Assembly (NCBI GenBank): GCA_037367405.1
Contig: JAZKJV010010135.1
Span: 238,861 to 302,860 of the forward strand
Source: Ottelia alismoides
Taxonomy: Eukaryota; Streptophyta; Magnoliopsida; Alismatales; Hydrocharitaceae
Length of the DNA: 64,000 nucleotides
Direction of reading: 5' to 3'
Shown here: positions 25,223 through 37,791 of the stretch, one piece after another
Layout: every line of letters starts with the position of its first letter
How positions within the stretch are numbered: the stretch's first letter is position 1
Made by a program: the position numbers and the translations under genes
Notes under the pieces: generated by a model
Database searches by the model: none
What the model was told of the DNA's origin: nothing
What the model saw: the letters and a program-made list of their open reading frames with translations, nothing else

Positions 25223-26475
25223 CTAGTAAAAGTCACCACGGCCTTTTATCGTCCAAAGCAGAGCTACTTTCATGTTAAATGTTTGACTCTTGTTAGCATC
25301 ATATGTATCAACTCCATCGAGCCATAACATTTTCAACTCATCGATAAGAGGACGTAAATAAACATCAATGTACTTTCCCGGATGTGTAGGTCCTGGTACT
25401 AACAGCGAAAGAAACATAAACTGTCGCTTATTACATAACCATGGGGGGAGATTGTATGGCGTTGTCATTACTGGCCAACAAGAGTAATCTCTACTTCTTC
25501 CATGAGGATTAAACCCATCTGTACATAAACCTATAACGCAATTCCTCTTTTCATCATTAAATGTAGGAAAAGTTGACATCAATTCTTTCCAACAATCAGA
25601 TTCAGATGGATGCTCCATATATTCATCGACTTTATGTTCCGCGTGCCATGTCATGTACTTTGCTGTTTCTTTACAATAATATAGTCGTTTCAATCTCGGA
25701 GTCAACGGGAAATAACGTAGAATCTTTCTCGATATTTTTGTTCCACTCTTACTAGCTGTCTGATATCTTGGCCCATTACATTCAGGACACCGTTATATAT
25801 GTTGATGTTCACCGTAATATAGAATATGGTGATTTATGCTTGAGTCTATTTTAACTTCTGCTAAACCCATCTTCCGCATCATCTCTTTCGTTTTGTAATA
25901 ATTATCAGGTAATTCTGCATCTTCTGGTAACATCTTCTTAATAATTCTCAGCATTGCATCAAAATTACGATCGGTCATATTATATTCCATCTTCATCGAT
26001 ATAAGATCCGAGACCGCAGAAAGTTTTGAATATGTCTTGCAACCCAACCACAATGGCTCTTCCGCTTTTTCAACAGCTCGTAAAATTCTGCAGACTCTCC
26101 ATATGGTTCCTCATCATCTAACAAAGTATCATTAAATTCTGGACCCGCAACATCCATAACCATATCTGCAAAGGGATTAATATTGTCAGCTTCTTCCACA
26201 TCATTCATTCTGTCCTCGAAATTCTCACCATGCCTCCACCAAATCTGATATCCTTCCATGAAACCCATTCTATAAAGATGTAACTGAGTTTCATCTTTTG
26301 ATCTCTTCCTCATTAGACGACATTTCTTACACGGACACAAGATAGTTCCATCTGAATCCACAATACGGGAACCTTGTGCGTAAGCAAATTGTATGAATTC
26401 CTGAACACCTCTTTGAAAAGCATCTGCTATACGTCCATCTACTACACGGTTGTACATCCATTCTCTATTGGTCAT
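25223..26475 (-). pseudogene. TNP2-like CACTA transposase, broken and truncated
   Basis: On the minus strand, 26475-25993 begins REWMYNR and contains the N-terminal transposase-associated domain with CPCKKC. A frameshift near 26065 moves the reading into 26053-25793 (WLGCKTYSKLSAVSDLI). A stop at 25793 is followed in the same frame by CPECNGPRYQ, then 25705-25223 with FNPHGRSRDYSCWPV, YNLPPWLCNK, LVPGPTHPGKYIDVYL and LLWTI, the Transposase_21 core. Coding ends in KGRGDFY, encoded by the element's own terminus, so the rest of TNP2 is gone. At least one frameshift, one stop and the truncation make it non-functional. Confidence 0.88.
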
Positions 26476-26601
26476 ATTTATGAAGCTGAATTAAATAATC
26501 TAAAATATCAAATCTAGGAAATTGAGGATATCTAAACGTATCACATTATTGAGATAAAAAATGAGAAGAGAAGTGTATTAATTATGTTATCACTTTAGCC
26601 C

Positions 26602-26873
26602 GTCCATAAGGATTCAAATTTACTAAAAGATGATCGTTGTCACAAGTATCTTTATTTCTAACGAAAATTCGGCAGCATAAACCTGCACCTCTCCCGTATA
26701 CCCCATAAATCAATCGTAATTAATTATCAAAATAATCATATTATTGATTATTTCAATAATAACTATGATTGATTTGGTATACAGAAGAGGAAGGGGTTAT
26801 GAACCGAATTTCCGTAAGAAATAAAGACATTGTGATACGGATCACCTTTTAGTAAATTTGAATCCTTATGGAC
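26602..26873. repeat. 272-bp imperfect inverted repeat in the CACTA 5' region
   Basis: The left arm begins GTCCATAAGGATTCAAATTT at 26602 and the right arm ends with its exact complement at 26873. The arms are about 135 bases and remain alignable to the AT-rich centre near 26740. It lies just upstream of the transposase start. Confidence 0.85.
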
Positions 26874-26876
26874 CCC

Positions 26877-27008
26877 CTTAGTTCGGGACCTCCGAACTAA
26901 GGAAAGCTAATATAAATGTAATACTTTAAGATTATTTTACGTCATACATTTGTATGTGCTACAAATGAGACTATAAAATAATCTTAAAATATTTATTCAT
27001 TTATATTA
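26877..27008. repeat. Two further palindromes next to the large inverted repeat
   Basis: 26877-26901 is a perfect 10-bp stem (CTTAGTTCGG / CCGAACTAAG) with a 5-base loop. 26908-27008 is longer: its inner arms TTAAGATTATTTTA (26926) and TAAAATAATCTTAA (26974) are perfect, and outer matches extend to about 35 bases. Confidence 0.8.
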
Positions 27009-28138
27009 AACGTATATTTGGTTGATTAACGATGGGGATAGGGATAAGTGTGATCCTTATTTAGTGCCTAATACAGTGCTTGGGTCACTAAGAGTTAATA
27101 GGCACCTGCAAAAAAAATTCGAACCTGCAAACATCAAAATCCACGACCATTGGTCTGGGATAAACATCCCAAAGTGAGTCCAATAGTGCTGTGAAAAAAT
27201 AAAAAAATATAACACAGTTAGAGGTGATCAAATCCTCCAATGTGTTGCACACGCCACCCGTTGCGCAGGGCCACACACCACCCGGTGTGGAAGGACGCAC
27301 TGTGTGTGAAGAATTTTGTGCGATTTTCTAATAATGTATAGTATTTTAGACTTATCATAAACCTAACTATAAGTTAATGTGATATACTTAATCACAATAA
27401 CTAAAATTTAATGTGATAATAAAATTCATAGAATCAAAATTTTTGTTTGTAGTTGTAATTATCACGCATCAATCATTTTAACTTAAATAAATATCTAATT
27501 TAACATCCATTATATAGTTCTTATTTTCAAAGGTTTTGTATCTCCCATCACCCCTTTCAATGAACCTAGTGTTATGAAACTAGTGTTATGGCACTTCTCT
27601 GTATTAACATTCTCTAATGTTATTAAACTAGTCTTATGTCAATTCTCAATGAACCTAATGTTATGAACCTAGTGTTATGAAACTAATGTTTCTCTCATCC
27701 CATCTATATCAACATTCACCTACATCAATATTTAAGCACTTTACTTGTCGTGCCATTTCATCAAATACTTGACATGCCTATAATATTTCATCTATATTAG
27801 ACATATATATACTCAAATCTAACAACAACTATATATTAAACAACTACATGAAGCATAAGCAACAAGATTAACAACTAGTGATATTAAGTTTAAGAACAAA
27901 ACCATCAACAACATCAAAACCCTAATATCTAAAACAAGTATAAAAACTAATGAAATACACAAAAAAAGAGAAAGGATGATAAGATATACCTAACGAAGGG
28001 TGTGTGTGTGAGATAGTGGTCAAACGGAACTCCCTCGACGCGGGCGCGGCCAAGCAAAAGTCGCCGGAGGAGAGGAAAATAGAGAAGAACTCGCGCAGGA
28101 ATGAGGAAAGGGGGCACCCGACGTTCTGTTTACGGGCG
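27009..28138. other. CACTA 5' region, no gene seen
   Basis: Mostly AT-rich. Around 27560-27690 a short word (AACCTAGTGTTATGAAACTA and variants) repeats several times. GC content rises from about 28020 towards the terminus. Confidence 0.5.
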
Positions 28139-28388
28139 CGGGCGAGCACACTTATGTGCTCGCCCAGTGCTCTTTAGGTGCTCGCCAGGAAAATTGACAC
28201 GCGCCTATTCGATCGCGCCTTGATTTTCAACTGGGCGAGCACATTTGGGCGAGCACGTGTGCTATTAAAGTGCTCGCCCATCAACGAAAATATAACCGCG
28301 CCTCCAGATTCAAAAGGGCGATCAGGATGGCGAGCACATGTGCAACTAAGTGCTCGCTCGGCTGTGGGCGAGCACATGTGCTCGCCCA
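28139..28388. repeat. CACTA subterminal repeats
   Basis: About ten copies of GGGCGAGCACA or its complement lie in 250 bases, in both orientations. Some are back to back, such as GGGCGAGCACATGTGCTCGCCC near 28367. CACTA elements use such subterminal arrays as transposase-accessory binding sites; the motif here is specific to this element. Confidence 0.85.
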
Positions 28389-28434
28389 GTGCACCCCATT
28401 GTGTGCACTCCAATCGCGCTTTTTTTTTGTAGTG

Positions 28435-29996
28435 GTTAAAGTTGATATAACTAAAGCCTTCGACACCCTTTACCATAATTTTCTGCTTGAAAGCTTGGCC
28501 GTCAGAGGTTTTGACGCTAGATGGATTGGTTGGATCTCAAGATGCATCGCTTCTCCCATGTTCTCGGTTCTGGTTGATGGCACGCCTTACGGTTATTTTC
28601 CTTGCTCAAGAGGTCTACGGCAAGGGGACCCACTCAGCCCTTTGCTCTTTGTTATCGCAATGGACACTATTTCACTGCTGACAGAGAAGGCATTACATGA
28701 CGACACCTTCCTACCAATTCGCATTGGTAGGGCGGTTGTGCCATCGCATCTTATATATGCGGACGACCTTATTTTCTTCTGCAGGAAGTCTTGTTCTGCT
28801 TTGGCTGAGGTGAAAAAAATTATGAAAGATTTTGAGACCATGTCGGGCCTCGCGATGAATGTGAGGAAGAGCAAGCTTATCCTACATGTACCCTCAACTG
28901 AGGACTTCAGCTTATGCCTTCATATTGGTCTACTTACTCAGCCTCTTCCTGCGAAGTACTTGGGGATACCACTGTCACCCGCTAAGGGGAGGACGGCGGC
29001 GGCCCACGCTCTTATTGATAGGGTAAGGACCTTGCTTAGTGGCTGGAAAGCAAGGTCCTTATCACTTGTCGGCCGCCTTCAACTCCTCGCTTCAGTTATA
29101 TCTGGTGTTTCTCTTTACTGGGCATCTGGCTTGCTGATCCCTCTAGAGCAGGACAAAAAAGTGGTCTCCCTTTCTTCGGATTTTCTTTGGGCCTACGACA
29201 CTCATCATGTTAAGTGGGAGGTGGTCTTCTCCCAAAGATAGAGGGGGGCTTGGGCATGCGCTCTCTCTGCTCCATTCAGGATGCCATGATTGCTTTGTTG
29301 TGTGGGAGAATTATTTTCGAAGAAAAATCTATCTGGGTATCCTACATGCGCGACAGGTATATAAGGGACAGAAACATCATGTGCTGCAACAAAGCTCAGG
29401 GGGATTCATTGGTTTGGAAACGCATTTTGGATGCTCGTCATCTGATGACATCTACTGTTAATACTTCCGGGAGCAACATTCAAACGCTCATCTCTCGGCC
29501 CCTATCGTTTCGAGAAGCCTACGACAAGGTAAGGAAAAGTGCTAATTGTGTTCCCTGGGCTGCAATCCTTTGGAACTCGAAGGGGGTTCCTAAACATGCT
29601 TGCGTGCTTTACCGTGCAATCTTGGACCGCTTGCCAACGTTGATCAGATTATCTAGGCGTGGCCTATCTACTGATGGAAACTGCTATCTTTATAAACTCA
29701 CGGGGGAAACTTCTTCACATCTATTCTTTGAGTGCATTTACTCGGTGGCTGTTTGGGAGGGGGTAACCTCTGCCCTCGTCCTTCGAAACCTGGGAACTAC
29801 ACGTCTCTCCTCTATGCTGGATAACTGTATAACCATACAATGCCTTGACGCAAAGATGAAGACCGCAGCCACTCTAGCCGCGACTGCCTGGGCAATATGG
29901 AAGGAGCGCAACTGCCGTTGGACTGAGGGGCGAACCTCTTCGCCACAGGAACTGATCTGGAGCGTATCAAGTTCGCTGACCGCTGCTCTAAATTAG
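28435..29996 (+). pseudogene. LINE ORF2: reverse transcriptase and zf-RVT
   Basis: LINE ORF2 makes cDNA at a nicked target. Visible are KVDITKAFDTL near 28438, SRGLRQGDPLSPLLF, YADDLIFF at about 28756, KYLGIPLS and WKARSLSLVGR. The first frame stops at 29241; the reading continues one frame over from about 29214 (LLPKIEGGLGMRSL), so there is a small indel. The second part has the zf-RVT domain (SKGVPKHACVLYRAILDRLPT, SSHLFFEC) and ends at 29996. The endonuclease half is absent. An ATG frame from 28270 runs through the CACTA end into RT, giving a chance chimera. Confidence 0.88.
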
Positions 29997-30173
29997 CCAT
30001 TTCAGGAAGTCCTGGCTTTGGTGTCCCCTTTTTTCTGCTTATCTTAGCTACTTATTAATTTTTTGCATATTACTCCTACCATGGCCGTGCTGCCCAAATT
30101 GGGGCGCTAAGCCCTCAATGTAACCACAGGTTTTTGAAGTAATGCTATACGATTGTTGCTTAGCAAAAAAAAT
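28435..30173 (+). mobile_element. L1-type LINE, 5' truncated
   Basis: Only the 3' part of ORF2 and the 3' UTR remain. It starts directly at the CACTA terminus, within the reverse transcriptase domain, and ends in a short A run near 30166-30173 after a ~170-base UTR. The missing 5' part is not seen on the other side of the CACTA element. Confidence 0.85.
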
Positions 30174-30573
30174 GTTACCTCATTTAATATTTGAAAATAT
30201 ATTGTCATCGATTAATGTACGAATGTCGATGATATTTTGAATCGTTGACAAATAAGTATATTGCAGATGATGTGGATCTTCATCGTAGATGATGTTAATC
30301 ATCGTTGATGGCATGTATCGTCGATAGCCAATGAACTATAAAACTAATGACCATATCGATGAAAGAAAATATCCGCAAGTGTTCGTTTGAAAACTACATA
30401 TTAAACTTTAGTCCGCATATTTTTTATCAATGATTTCTTGGAGGTTGGTTTAGTAGCTTTTGGCCCTTGTTGGCGGTTTTCAACCTGCGCCAGTGTAGTG
30501 CGTGATGGAATCCAACTTAAGGGATATATATCGTTAGGATTGGGATCCACTAGGATTGAGAATCTTGAAGCGG

Positions 30574-30660
30574 TCATGTAACACTCCCAACATAGTCCCA
30601 AATTAGTAATCTCAAAGCACATGAGAGGGTTATAAGTAATGGGGACTATTACTAGACAAT
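30574..30660 (+). repeat. Copia-like LTR start, dispersed copy
   Basis: It begins TGTAACACTCCCAACATAG and continues with TAGTAATCTCAAAG and GGGGACTATTACTAGACAA. The same series occurs at 39229, and a diverged one at 62737. Confidence 0.5.
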
Positions 30661-31455
30661 AGTAGAGATAGAAACAAACATCTATATCTCAAAAGAAGTC
30701 ATGCAAAAAGTACTCTTGATTGCGGAAACACAAGAAAATCGAGTATATAACCAATCAAAAATGGAACTTTACATGCGATCTTGGAAGCCTACAATCATTA
30801 CCAAACCCGAGTAACAGTAATAAGGGTCCGAGAGGAGCCTAGTGGGCTAGCAATGGTAGTTGTGGTTTCACCTCTAGGTCTAACTAGCAATAACAGAGGT
30901 TTGGGAATGGTGTTATTTTCTGCTCAGAGCGTTTCTATGTTGAGGGTGTGGTTCATCATGCAATGACTCTTCTCGAATCTTGGCTTTTCTACTAAATTTT
31001 TATTCGATAATTTAATTGGGTGGGCAACTGTACCTATTTCTCCCTTTTTTGGTTTCAAAAATAAATAACAGGGTTTGGGAAAATTGAGCAGTTGGATCTA
31101 TGTATGCGACTTGGAAAGTGGAAGTAGAGGCTTGGGGATGATATACAAGTTCGGCTGGCGATTGGGGCTTGGGAGTGGAGTTTGGCAACGATCGAGGTCT
31201 ATTTTTTGTGGTCTACCTTTTGAAATGTAACTATCAATACTGATTTCAAAATGAAGATGACCATCAATGCAACTATTAATGTGATTATTCTAACTGGATT
31301 TAGTATCATACATGTAATAGTGGTGGTTCTTACTTTTAGATCTAGTACTTAAATAAGTAGTATTGAGAATATCATTTCTACATAATGTACTTGATAGAAA
31401 TAATCTTGGTCATGTATGATATTATTTGGGTACTAAAGTTCCTAGAAATTCACAT

Positions 31456-31571
31456 AGAATTTCATTATCACACCATAAATATTGTGTTGATATCTTCGTG
31501 GAGGCTGGTTTGTAGAATTTCATTATCACACCATAAATATTGTTTTGATATCTTCGTGGAGGCTGGTTTGC
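31456..31571 (+). repeat. Tandem duplication, two 58-base units
   Basis: The unit starting AGAATTTCATTATCACACCA occurs at 31456 and 31514 with only a few differences. No coding role is apparent. Confidence 0.85.
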
Positions 31572-34055
31572 TTGGTTGCAAGATATTATTGATATATATC
31601 GAGGTTGAGCAACATACTGATGCTGGTGACAACTACTTTGAGGACTCCACATGATACGGGAGTTGGGTGGATTGAGTCCTATACATTACTTTCAATTTAT
31701 CAAATATTTCCTATGTAATCAATAGGGCAATTCGACATACATAGAATCTATGGTGCAATTACCGGCAAGATGTACTTTTGTTCAGTGATACTTGAAGAGC
31801 TTTTGCTCAAAAAGTGGCTTTTCATGCATGTCACGGTCATGTAGATATTTGTTCTTATTCTGACGCAGTCCATGCTCGATTATCATATGATAGATGATGT
31901 ACCACTAGGTGATGAGCCGCTTTCTACCTATCTTAAAATTGTCGAATTAATGTAATATACAAGGTAGAAAACAATGTATCAAAAGCCACACTTTTGAATA
32001 TGCGGCAATTTTACTTGGTAAGTGTACCAAGGTCAAACTCGGGGAACAATGGTTTTTAGTTGAGTGGTTCAAATTAATCTATGTATTTAATTACTTGTAA
32101 TGATATTTTTTGTATCAGAATAATGCAAAAAGAAAGAATAAACAAAGAAAATAAAATAAAAGAGAGGGAGAGAGCGAAGGATAAATCTGTGAATGTATAA
32201 TTTAATCTTCCTAAAATGATGATCAATAGTTCCCTCAAATTATTCACAGATCCTAATTAATCCAAGAAATAATTATATATCATATTCCTCAATTGCGAGC
32301 TAAAATGATTAAATATATTTAATTCTGCACAAAGATTAAGATAGATATCACGATTTGTATCTCTTATTCCATATAAGATCAATCCCTCAAGAAACACAAA
32401 TAATCAGAGAATAAATATCAAGAATCTTCCTTTATAATTTCTTTGCAGAAAATGGTCGATCTCCAAAGTAATTTAATCGCAGAACTTATTCTTAAGGATC
32501 CCGCATACATCAATCAATCCACCAATAAAAATCGATCCATTAAATTATATATGTCCTCAAATAATCTTAGAGCATTACAAGAGCTTTAAAATGATATAAA
32601 AAGCATAAAAATTGGATTAAAATTGAGGAAGATATTCAATGCTAAAGTTTACATATTGAAATGCAGAGAAAATATGAGTTTTTATCTCAAAAAGGTCATG
32701 TCAGGGACCTATCTACATATATGATAACCCAAGGGGGTTTTCGTATAATTTCCCAAGTGTACATGGGTATTTTTGTAATTTGAAGAAACTGACGGGGCTT
32801 GGGTTCAAATATATCACAGCAGACGTGTATGGAGCACGTGAAGAGGATTTGAGTGTAATTACTAGAAGTTGGAGGGCGTCATTCTGCAAAATGTCCCAGT
32901 CAAAGTGCCTCATGCACGTGAGGGCTAGGCACAGAGCGAGGTCCGGAGGCGGCGGACATGTGGCGGAGTGGGGAGGCTTTGGAGGCGCCTCAGGAAACCT
33001 GAGCCTGGAGGTGTCGGTAAAGGCTCGACGGGGATCTTGGTCGTCTGATCTAATGAGATCTGACGGTTGATGCTTCACTCGCACAAGCACCGTTGGATCA
33101 AAATCCAATGGTATTTTCTCTTTGTTCTCCTCCACGAGCGGTGGTGGAGAGGAGGAGCTCCAACGAGCCTCCCCGAGTTCCTCCTAGGTTTTGGGGTTGA
33201 CTGAGGGACCTAGAAGCTCAGGAGGGCTAGGGCGAAGGTGTTGGATGTGTCACGCAGCTGTTGCGATGCTCAAGGCAACGTGGTGGTGTTTCATCGTTGG
33301 AGGCAGAATGTTAGACCAAATCTCTTCTGCTCTGTCCGATCAATGAATGATATGTTCATCTGCAGGGTTAGAGATCGAATGAAAGGCAAGTGGGAGGTGG
33401 AATGAAGGTCTTTTGCATGCAAAGGGAAATGGAGACCTAGAGCTCTAGGTTTGTGCGAGACCTGGAGGCAGAGCATGGTGGAGGGAGATCTGGAGAAGGG
33501 AATGGAGAATGTGGAGGTGTGGGCGAGGATCGTGGGTGCGAGGCAGAGCTAGTGTGGTGCTTAGATGGGCCGAGAAGGTGAAGGTGCATTTGTAAAAAGT
33601 AGGAGAAATCGAAAGGGGCTGAAATTCAGGAGGGTACCTGGAGGAGCAAAGGAAGATGAAGAGTGAGGCAAAGCTGGTGTGGTTTCCTTGAAGTGAAGGC
33701 GAACGATGGAGATGGAGTGATCGCCGGGAAGAAGGAGCTGAAGCTCATGGTGTCTTCGCTCAAGGTTGCTTTGGTGAGAAGAGAACTCGAGCTCCTACAT
33801 CCACAAAGGGGTCACTATGTGGTCTGGGATGAACACAGATCTCACCAAGACCACTACCTCATATTCGCCTAGCAAATGAGCTCCTCGGTCGTTGTCATAT
33901 ACGAGGAGAAAGGAGCTAGATGGGGAATTATGCAGATTGTGGATAAGAGAAGTAGCTGGAGATGTCGGTCTTTTAAGGGCTCGATTTGGAGGGGGTTATG
34001 TGATCGGAGGGTTGTCTTGAAGGCCCAACGAAGGTGGAGGACATGTAAGGGCTAC

Positions 34056-37000
34056 TGATAAACAAGGGAGATTCTGAGGGTCGTATGGTTTCACAAGACG
34101 AAACCGCAGTCGGTGTTTTGACCACTCAAAAGTCCCTGATTAATCAGCAAATAACCCGCAAAATAAACAAAAGCAATGAATAACACGAAGTGAGTTAAAA
34201 TTTATTATTCTCTACTACAAGATGCGTAGCAAGTAAGCACGTAGAGGTCGAACCACAGAGAGCAATATGGGTAGCCTATGGTGATTTTATGAACAAAGTG
34301 TTTACATACAACCAAGTTATTTATTATGTATATACACATATCTTTTTGTGGGTTTTAATTTCTTATTTTATTTTATTTTTGTTTTACATTTTTTTAATTT
34401 TATGATTATATATATTGGTATAAATATAATATGGCTATGTATAAGGCTATATATAATACATAGCAATATACTTATACATATACATACTAGTAAATATAGC
34501 TAAAATTCAGAAAATAATTTGTTTTGGGTTTTATATATTTTTCTAACATTTTTGTAATTTTTCTGGAATTTTTGCTAATTTTATAGATTTTTAAAGTAAA
34601 AAATATCTTAAATCGAGGATTTAATAAATACCCAAAATTTGTTTGAATATTAAAAATAGTAAATAAGGTCCAAAATCATCTAAATCAGTTTTCATATATA
34701 AATATTTATATAAAGAAAATTATAAAACATAAAAACATATTTTTGGATTTTTTTAATGATTTTTTAGATTTTTATGAAGGATTTTGTGGTTTTAAATTTT
34801 AAGGCCTTTTCTTTGTCCATTTTTAGTGATTTTTTATCTAGATTTAAAATAGGGCAAAATAGATAATATATATTTTTTTTTGGAATTTTTGAAGATGTTT
34901 CTATACTTTTTGGTATTTTACAAGTTAGACAATATAAAATTGAGCTCTTGTTGATTTTTCATAAATGGATAAAATGCACAAAAGCGTAAAACGAATTTGG
35001 GACGTGAAAGTACATATCACCATGCATCTATCCCCATTTTTGTGAATTTTTAGGAGCGCGGTAGCTATTTATAATAAATAAATCAGATGCATAAAAATAA
35101 ATATCCTAGAAAGGGCATATTTATAATAAAAATATTCATCAGGGTTCATCTGCAAATGTGCAAAAAGCCTACAACGTATATCAATTTTATTTGATTTTTT
35201 TAACAATTACAAAAATCGCTAGGGTTAATATACAAATTATCCAACTCACATGGGACTGCACGTGAGCTGGTTTAGGATGGACCCAAACATGATAACAAAT
35301 AAGTACAGGGATTGGTTCTGCAAAATTCCCATTTTATTCAAACCACATACTTTATTTACAAAACTAATTAATAAAAACAATAAAATTGAGGGGGATATGA
35401 AGTTTACTCATAGGCGTGCGGGTGGACGGTTTGATGAAGCTCACTCAAACACGTGTCACCTCGCAGGAGCCCGATGACAGTTTGCGATCTGACGGTGGAG
35501 ATTTGATCCCACGACTGAGATATATGCTGAAGGAGCGGATCGATCGAACGACACCTGGAAGGTCAGGAGAACGGTTGAAGATCGAGCGATCCTCGATGTT
35601 GTTGGAAGAACAAGGGAAGAACTCGCCCTTAGCGAGTTTCGATCGAGCATTGCTCGCTCCTACGACCTCCTCGAGCGCATCTGGCTGGCTGTGCATGTCC
35701 CCACAAGTCCGGCGAATGTCCCATGTGCTTTAGAAGAGTCCAGAGGTCGTCGATTGGCCTCTGGGTGCTCGGAGAAAATGCATGGCTTGGAAGCTTCATG
35801 TCAAATCTGATGAAGCCCAGAAGGGTTGTGTTGACCGCGTGACCTGCACAGAACAAACGTATGGCTCGAAGTGAAGTGCTTCGACCACTGGTGAAGCTGG
35901 GATGCGCAAATGGGAGGTGGGGCAGAAAGGGTCCGATGAGTGATAGAGGAGGACCCTCGAGTCGTTGATCATGGCCCGATCAGGAGGTTCAGATAGGCAG
36001 TTCAGATGGAGAAGACGAGGAGGATCGAAATGGGATGGATGGCGGTGTCGAGAACGTCCAGAGTCACAGTGGAATGCGACTGGAGCAGAGAGCTCCGGCG
36101 GTCGAAGATATGGAATCTGAGCTAATCTAAAAATCTATACGATATACTAATTACTGGAACGATAAGACAAAACAGGAAACTACTTAGAAATGAAAAACAC
36201 GCAACTCATACCTGGCCAGAGACCAGGGAGCAGAGACATCGCCGGAGCTCTGCCTTGGACCAACCCTTGTCCTTGCTACGCTGTCTCCAAGCGGGGGAAG
36301 GTTCGCAGCTGTCACCTGGTCCTCAACTCACGCATAAGAACACGTGGAGAAGCTCAAAAGGGGATCAAAAAGGAAGGAAGGAGAAGAAGATTATTTATAG
36401 ACATCACAAGGAGGGCTTATTAGGTTAGGGTTTCTGCTTGAATCGAGGAGCGTTTGACCTCGGAAAGGTGTTGGCGTGATTGAGGGTGGATTGTAGAAGG
36501 TTTTTCGTGAAGGAAATCGAGAAGAGAAAATCAATGGATCTGAAGAGGAAATTCAGACAAGATAGGTTGATGGGCATCTGACATGCTAGGTGGCTGGAGG
36601 GAGGGTAGTTGACCAAGGTTAACTTTTGAAAGCGGCCTGATTGGTCCAAGTAGGCCGCTAGAAGACAAACGGACCCTATTATTTAAAAATAATGGATTAT
36701 TTTATTAATTTGTTGATATAAAGTAAAAATTGTTTAATATTTTATATAGTATTTTATTAAGATTTTTATTTGTTTTTTGAGGTTATTTGTTAGTAGTTAA
36801 TTATTAGGCATGTATTTATAGGTATATTCATCTATATTTTGGCTATTTTATTTTCATTTTGTATAGTTTATTTTATTTTTTATTTTATATATTTATATCT
36901 TATTTTTAGGTACATAAATATATTTTATTATATTTTTATGATGTATTTGTATACTAAAATAAATAGGGATATATATATTATAGGTATACTTATATGTATT

Positions 37001-37791
37001 TCATCTATGTATTATATACATTATTTTAATTTCATTATTTTATTTAGTGTTTTATTCCAGTTTTAATGTGTATATGTATTCCAAGTAATATTTACAAAAT
37101 TATAAAAATATAAAATTATAAAAATAATAAAGAATAAATAAAATTAATATTTTAATCGAGCGTATTATACAATAGGTGTCCAAAACTTAACTTTCACATC
37201 TTAACTCCAAAAAATATAAAACCACCTCCATTAAATGTCTTATTAAAAGTTATATAAATTAAGTGATTTTGACATATTTTGATTTTTCATTTGAGAGATA
37301 TGGGTCTGGGAAGTTGGGATTTTGGAATTTTATTTAGATTGTAACTTATACACTGTATATTATTTTTGTATGAAATTAATTTTGTATTTTCTATATTTTA
37401 TTATCTACAACTTTCATAAACAAGATTTCTTTATTTGGGGTATAAAAAGTAGAAAATAAAACAGGTCCCAAAAATGAAAAAAGAATGAATAAATAAAAGG
37501 GATTTTTATTGTATTTTTGGCCCTTATCTCTCCTTACTTTATTCCTTATCGACCTATTCATCAAGATGCCTGGATCTCGGGGTTTAAGGTCATAAAATAT
37601 CTTTGATATTTAAGTCTTATTCTTTTCTTTTCTTTATTCCATAATTTTAGCATTAAAAATCGTATTATTTACACAATAAATGCAATAAATGATTAATGCT
37701 ATTTTTTACAAATTAATGCCATTTACATGCATTAGCTAGGGTTTTTAAGATCAAAATGATGGAATAAAGGTGATGAAATGGAGATTCATCA
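34056..37791 (-). mobile_element. Solo LTR (3.7 kb), minus strand, Athila-related
   Basis: On the minus strand it starts TGATGAATCTCCATTTCATC at 37791, nearly the Athila-type LTR start, and ends TTTATCA at 34056. It is flanked by GCTAC (34051-34055) and GTTAC (37792-37796), a 5-bp target duplication with one change. There is no internal sequence, so it is a solo LTR left by LTR-LTR recombination. Frames inside it have no domains. Confidence 0.85.
36392..36399 (-). promoter_or_regulatory. TATA box of solo LTR
   Basis: TATAAATA on the minus strand, at the border of GC-rich and AT-rich parts, as in the Athila-type LTR. Confidence 0.45.

Larger units (their letters stand above)
25221..28434 (-). 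mobile_element. CACTA (En/Spm) transposon, internally deleted
   Basis: The right end is TTTTTGTAGTG at 28434 (CACTACAAAAA on the minus strand) with a dense field of inverted subterminal repeats. The left end appears to be CACTAGTAAAAG at 25221. Between them lies a minus-strand TNP2 transposase whose last codons run straight into the left terminus, so the 3' half was lost by deletion. The termini match only in CACTA and a few bases, and no matching 3-bp duplication is visible (CTA left, GTT right), so the left boundary is less sure. Confidence 0.75.
30174..31989. other. No gene recognised; short repeats
   Basis: This is AT-rich sequence with short frames only. It contains a copia-like LTR start at 30574-30660 and a direct tandem duplication at 31456-31571, listed separately. 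Confidence 0.5.

Noticed and set aside
26602..26873. CRISPR or phage-type array
   Set aside because: This is plant nuclear DNA; the repeats are inverted arms, not spaced direct repeats.
28174..28476. Minus frame across CACTA subterminal repeats
   Set aside because: Product of the repeated GGGCGAGCACA motif, not a gene.
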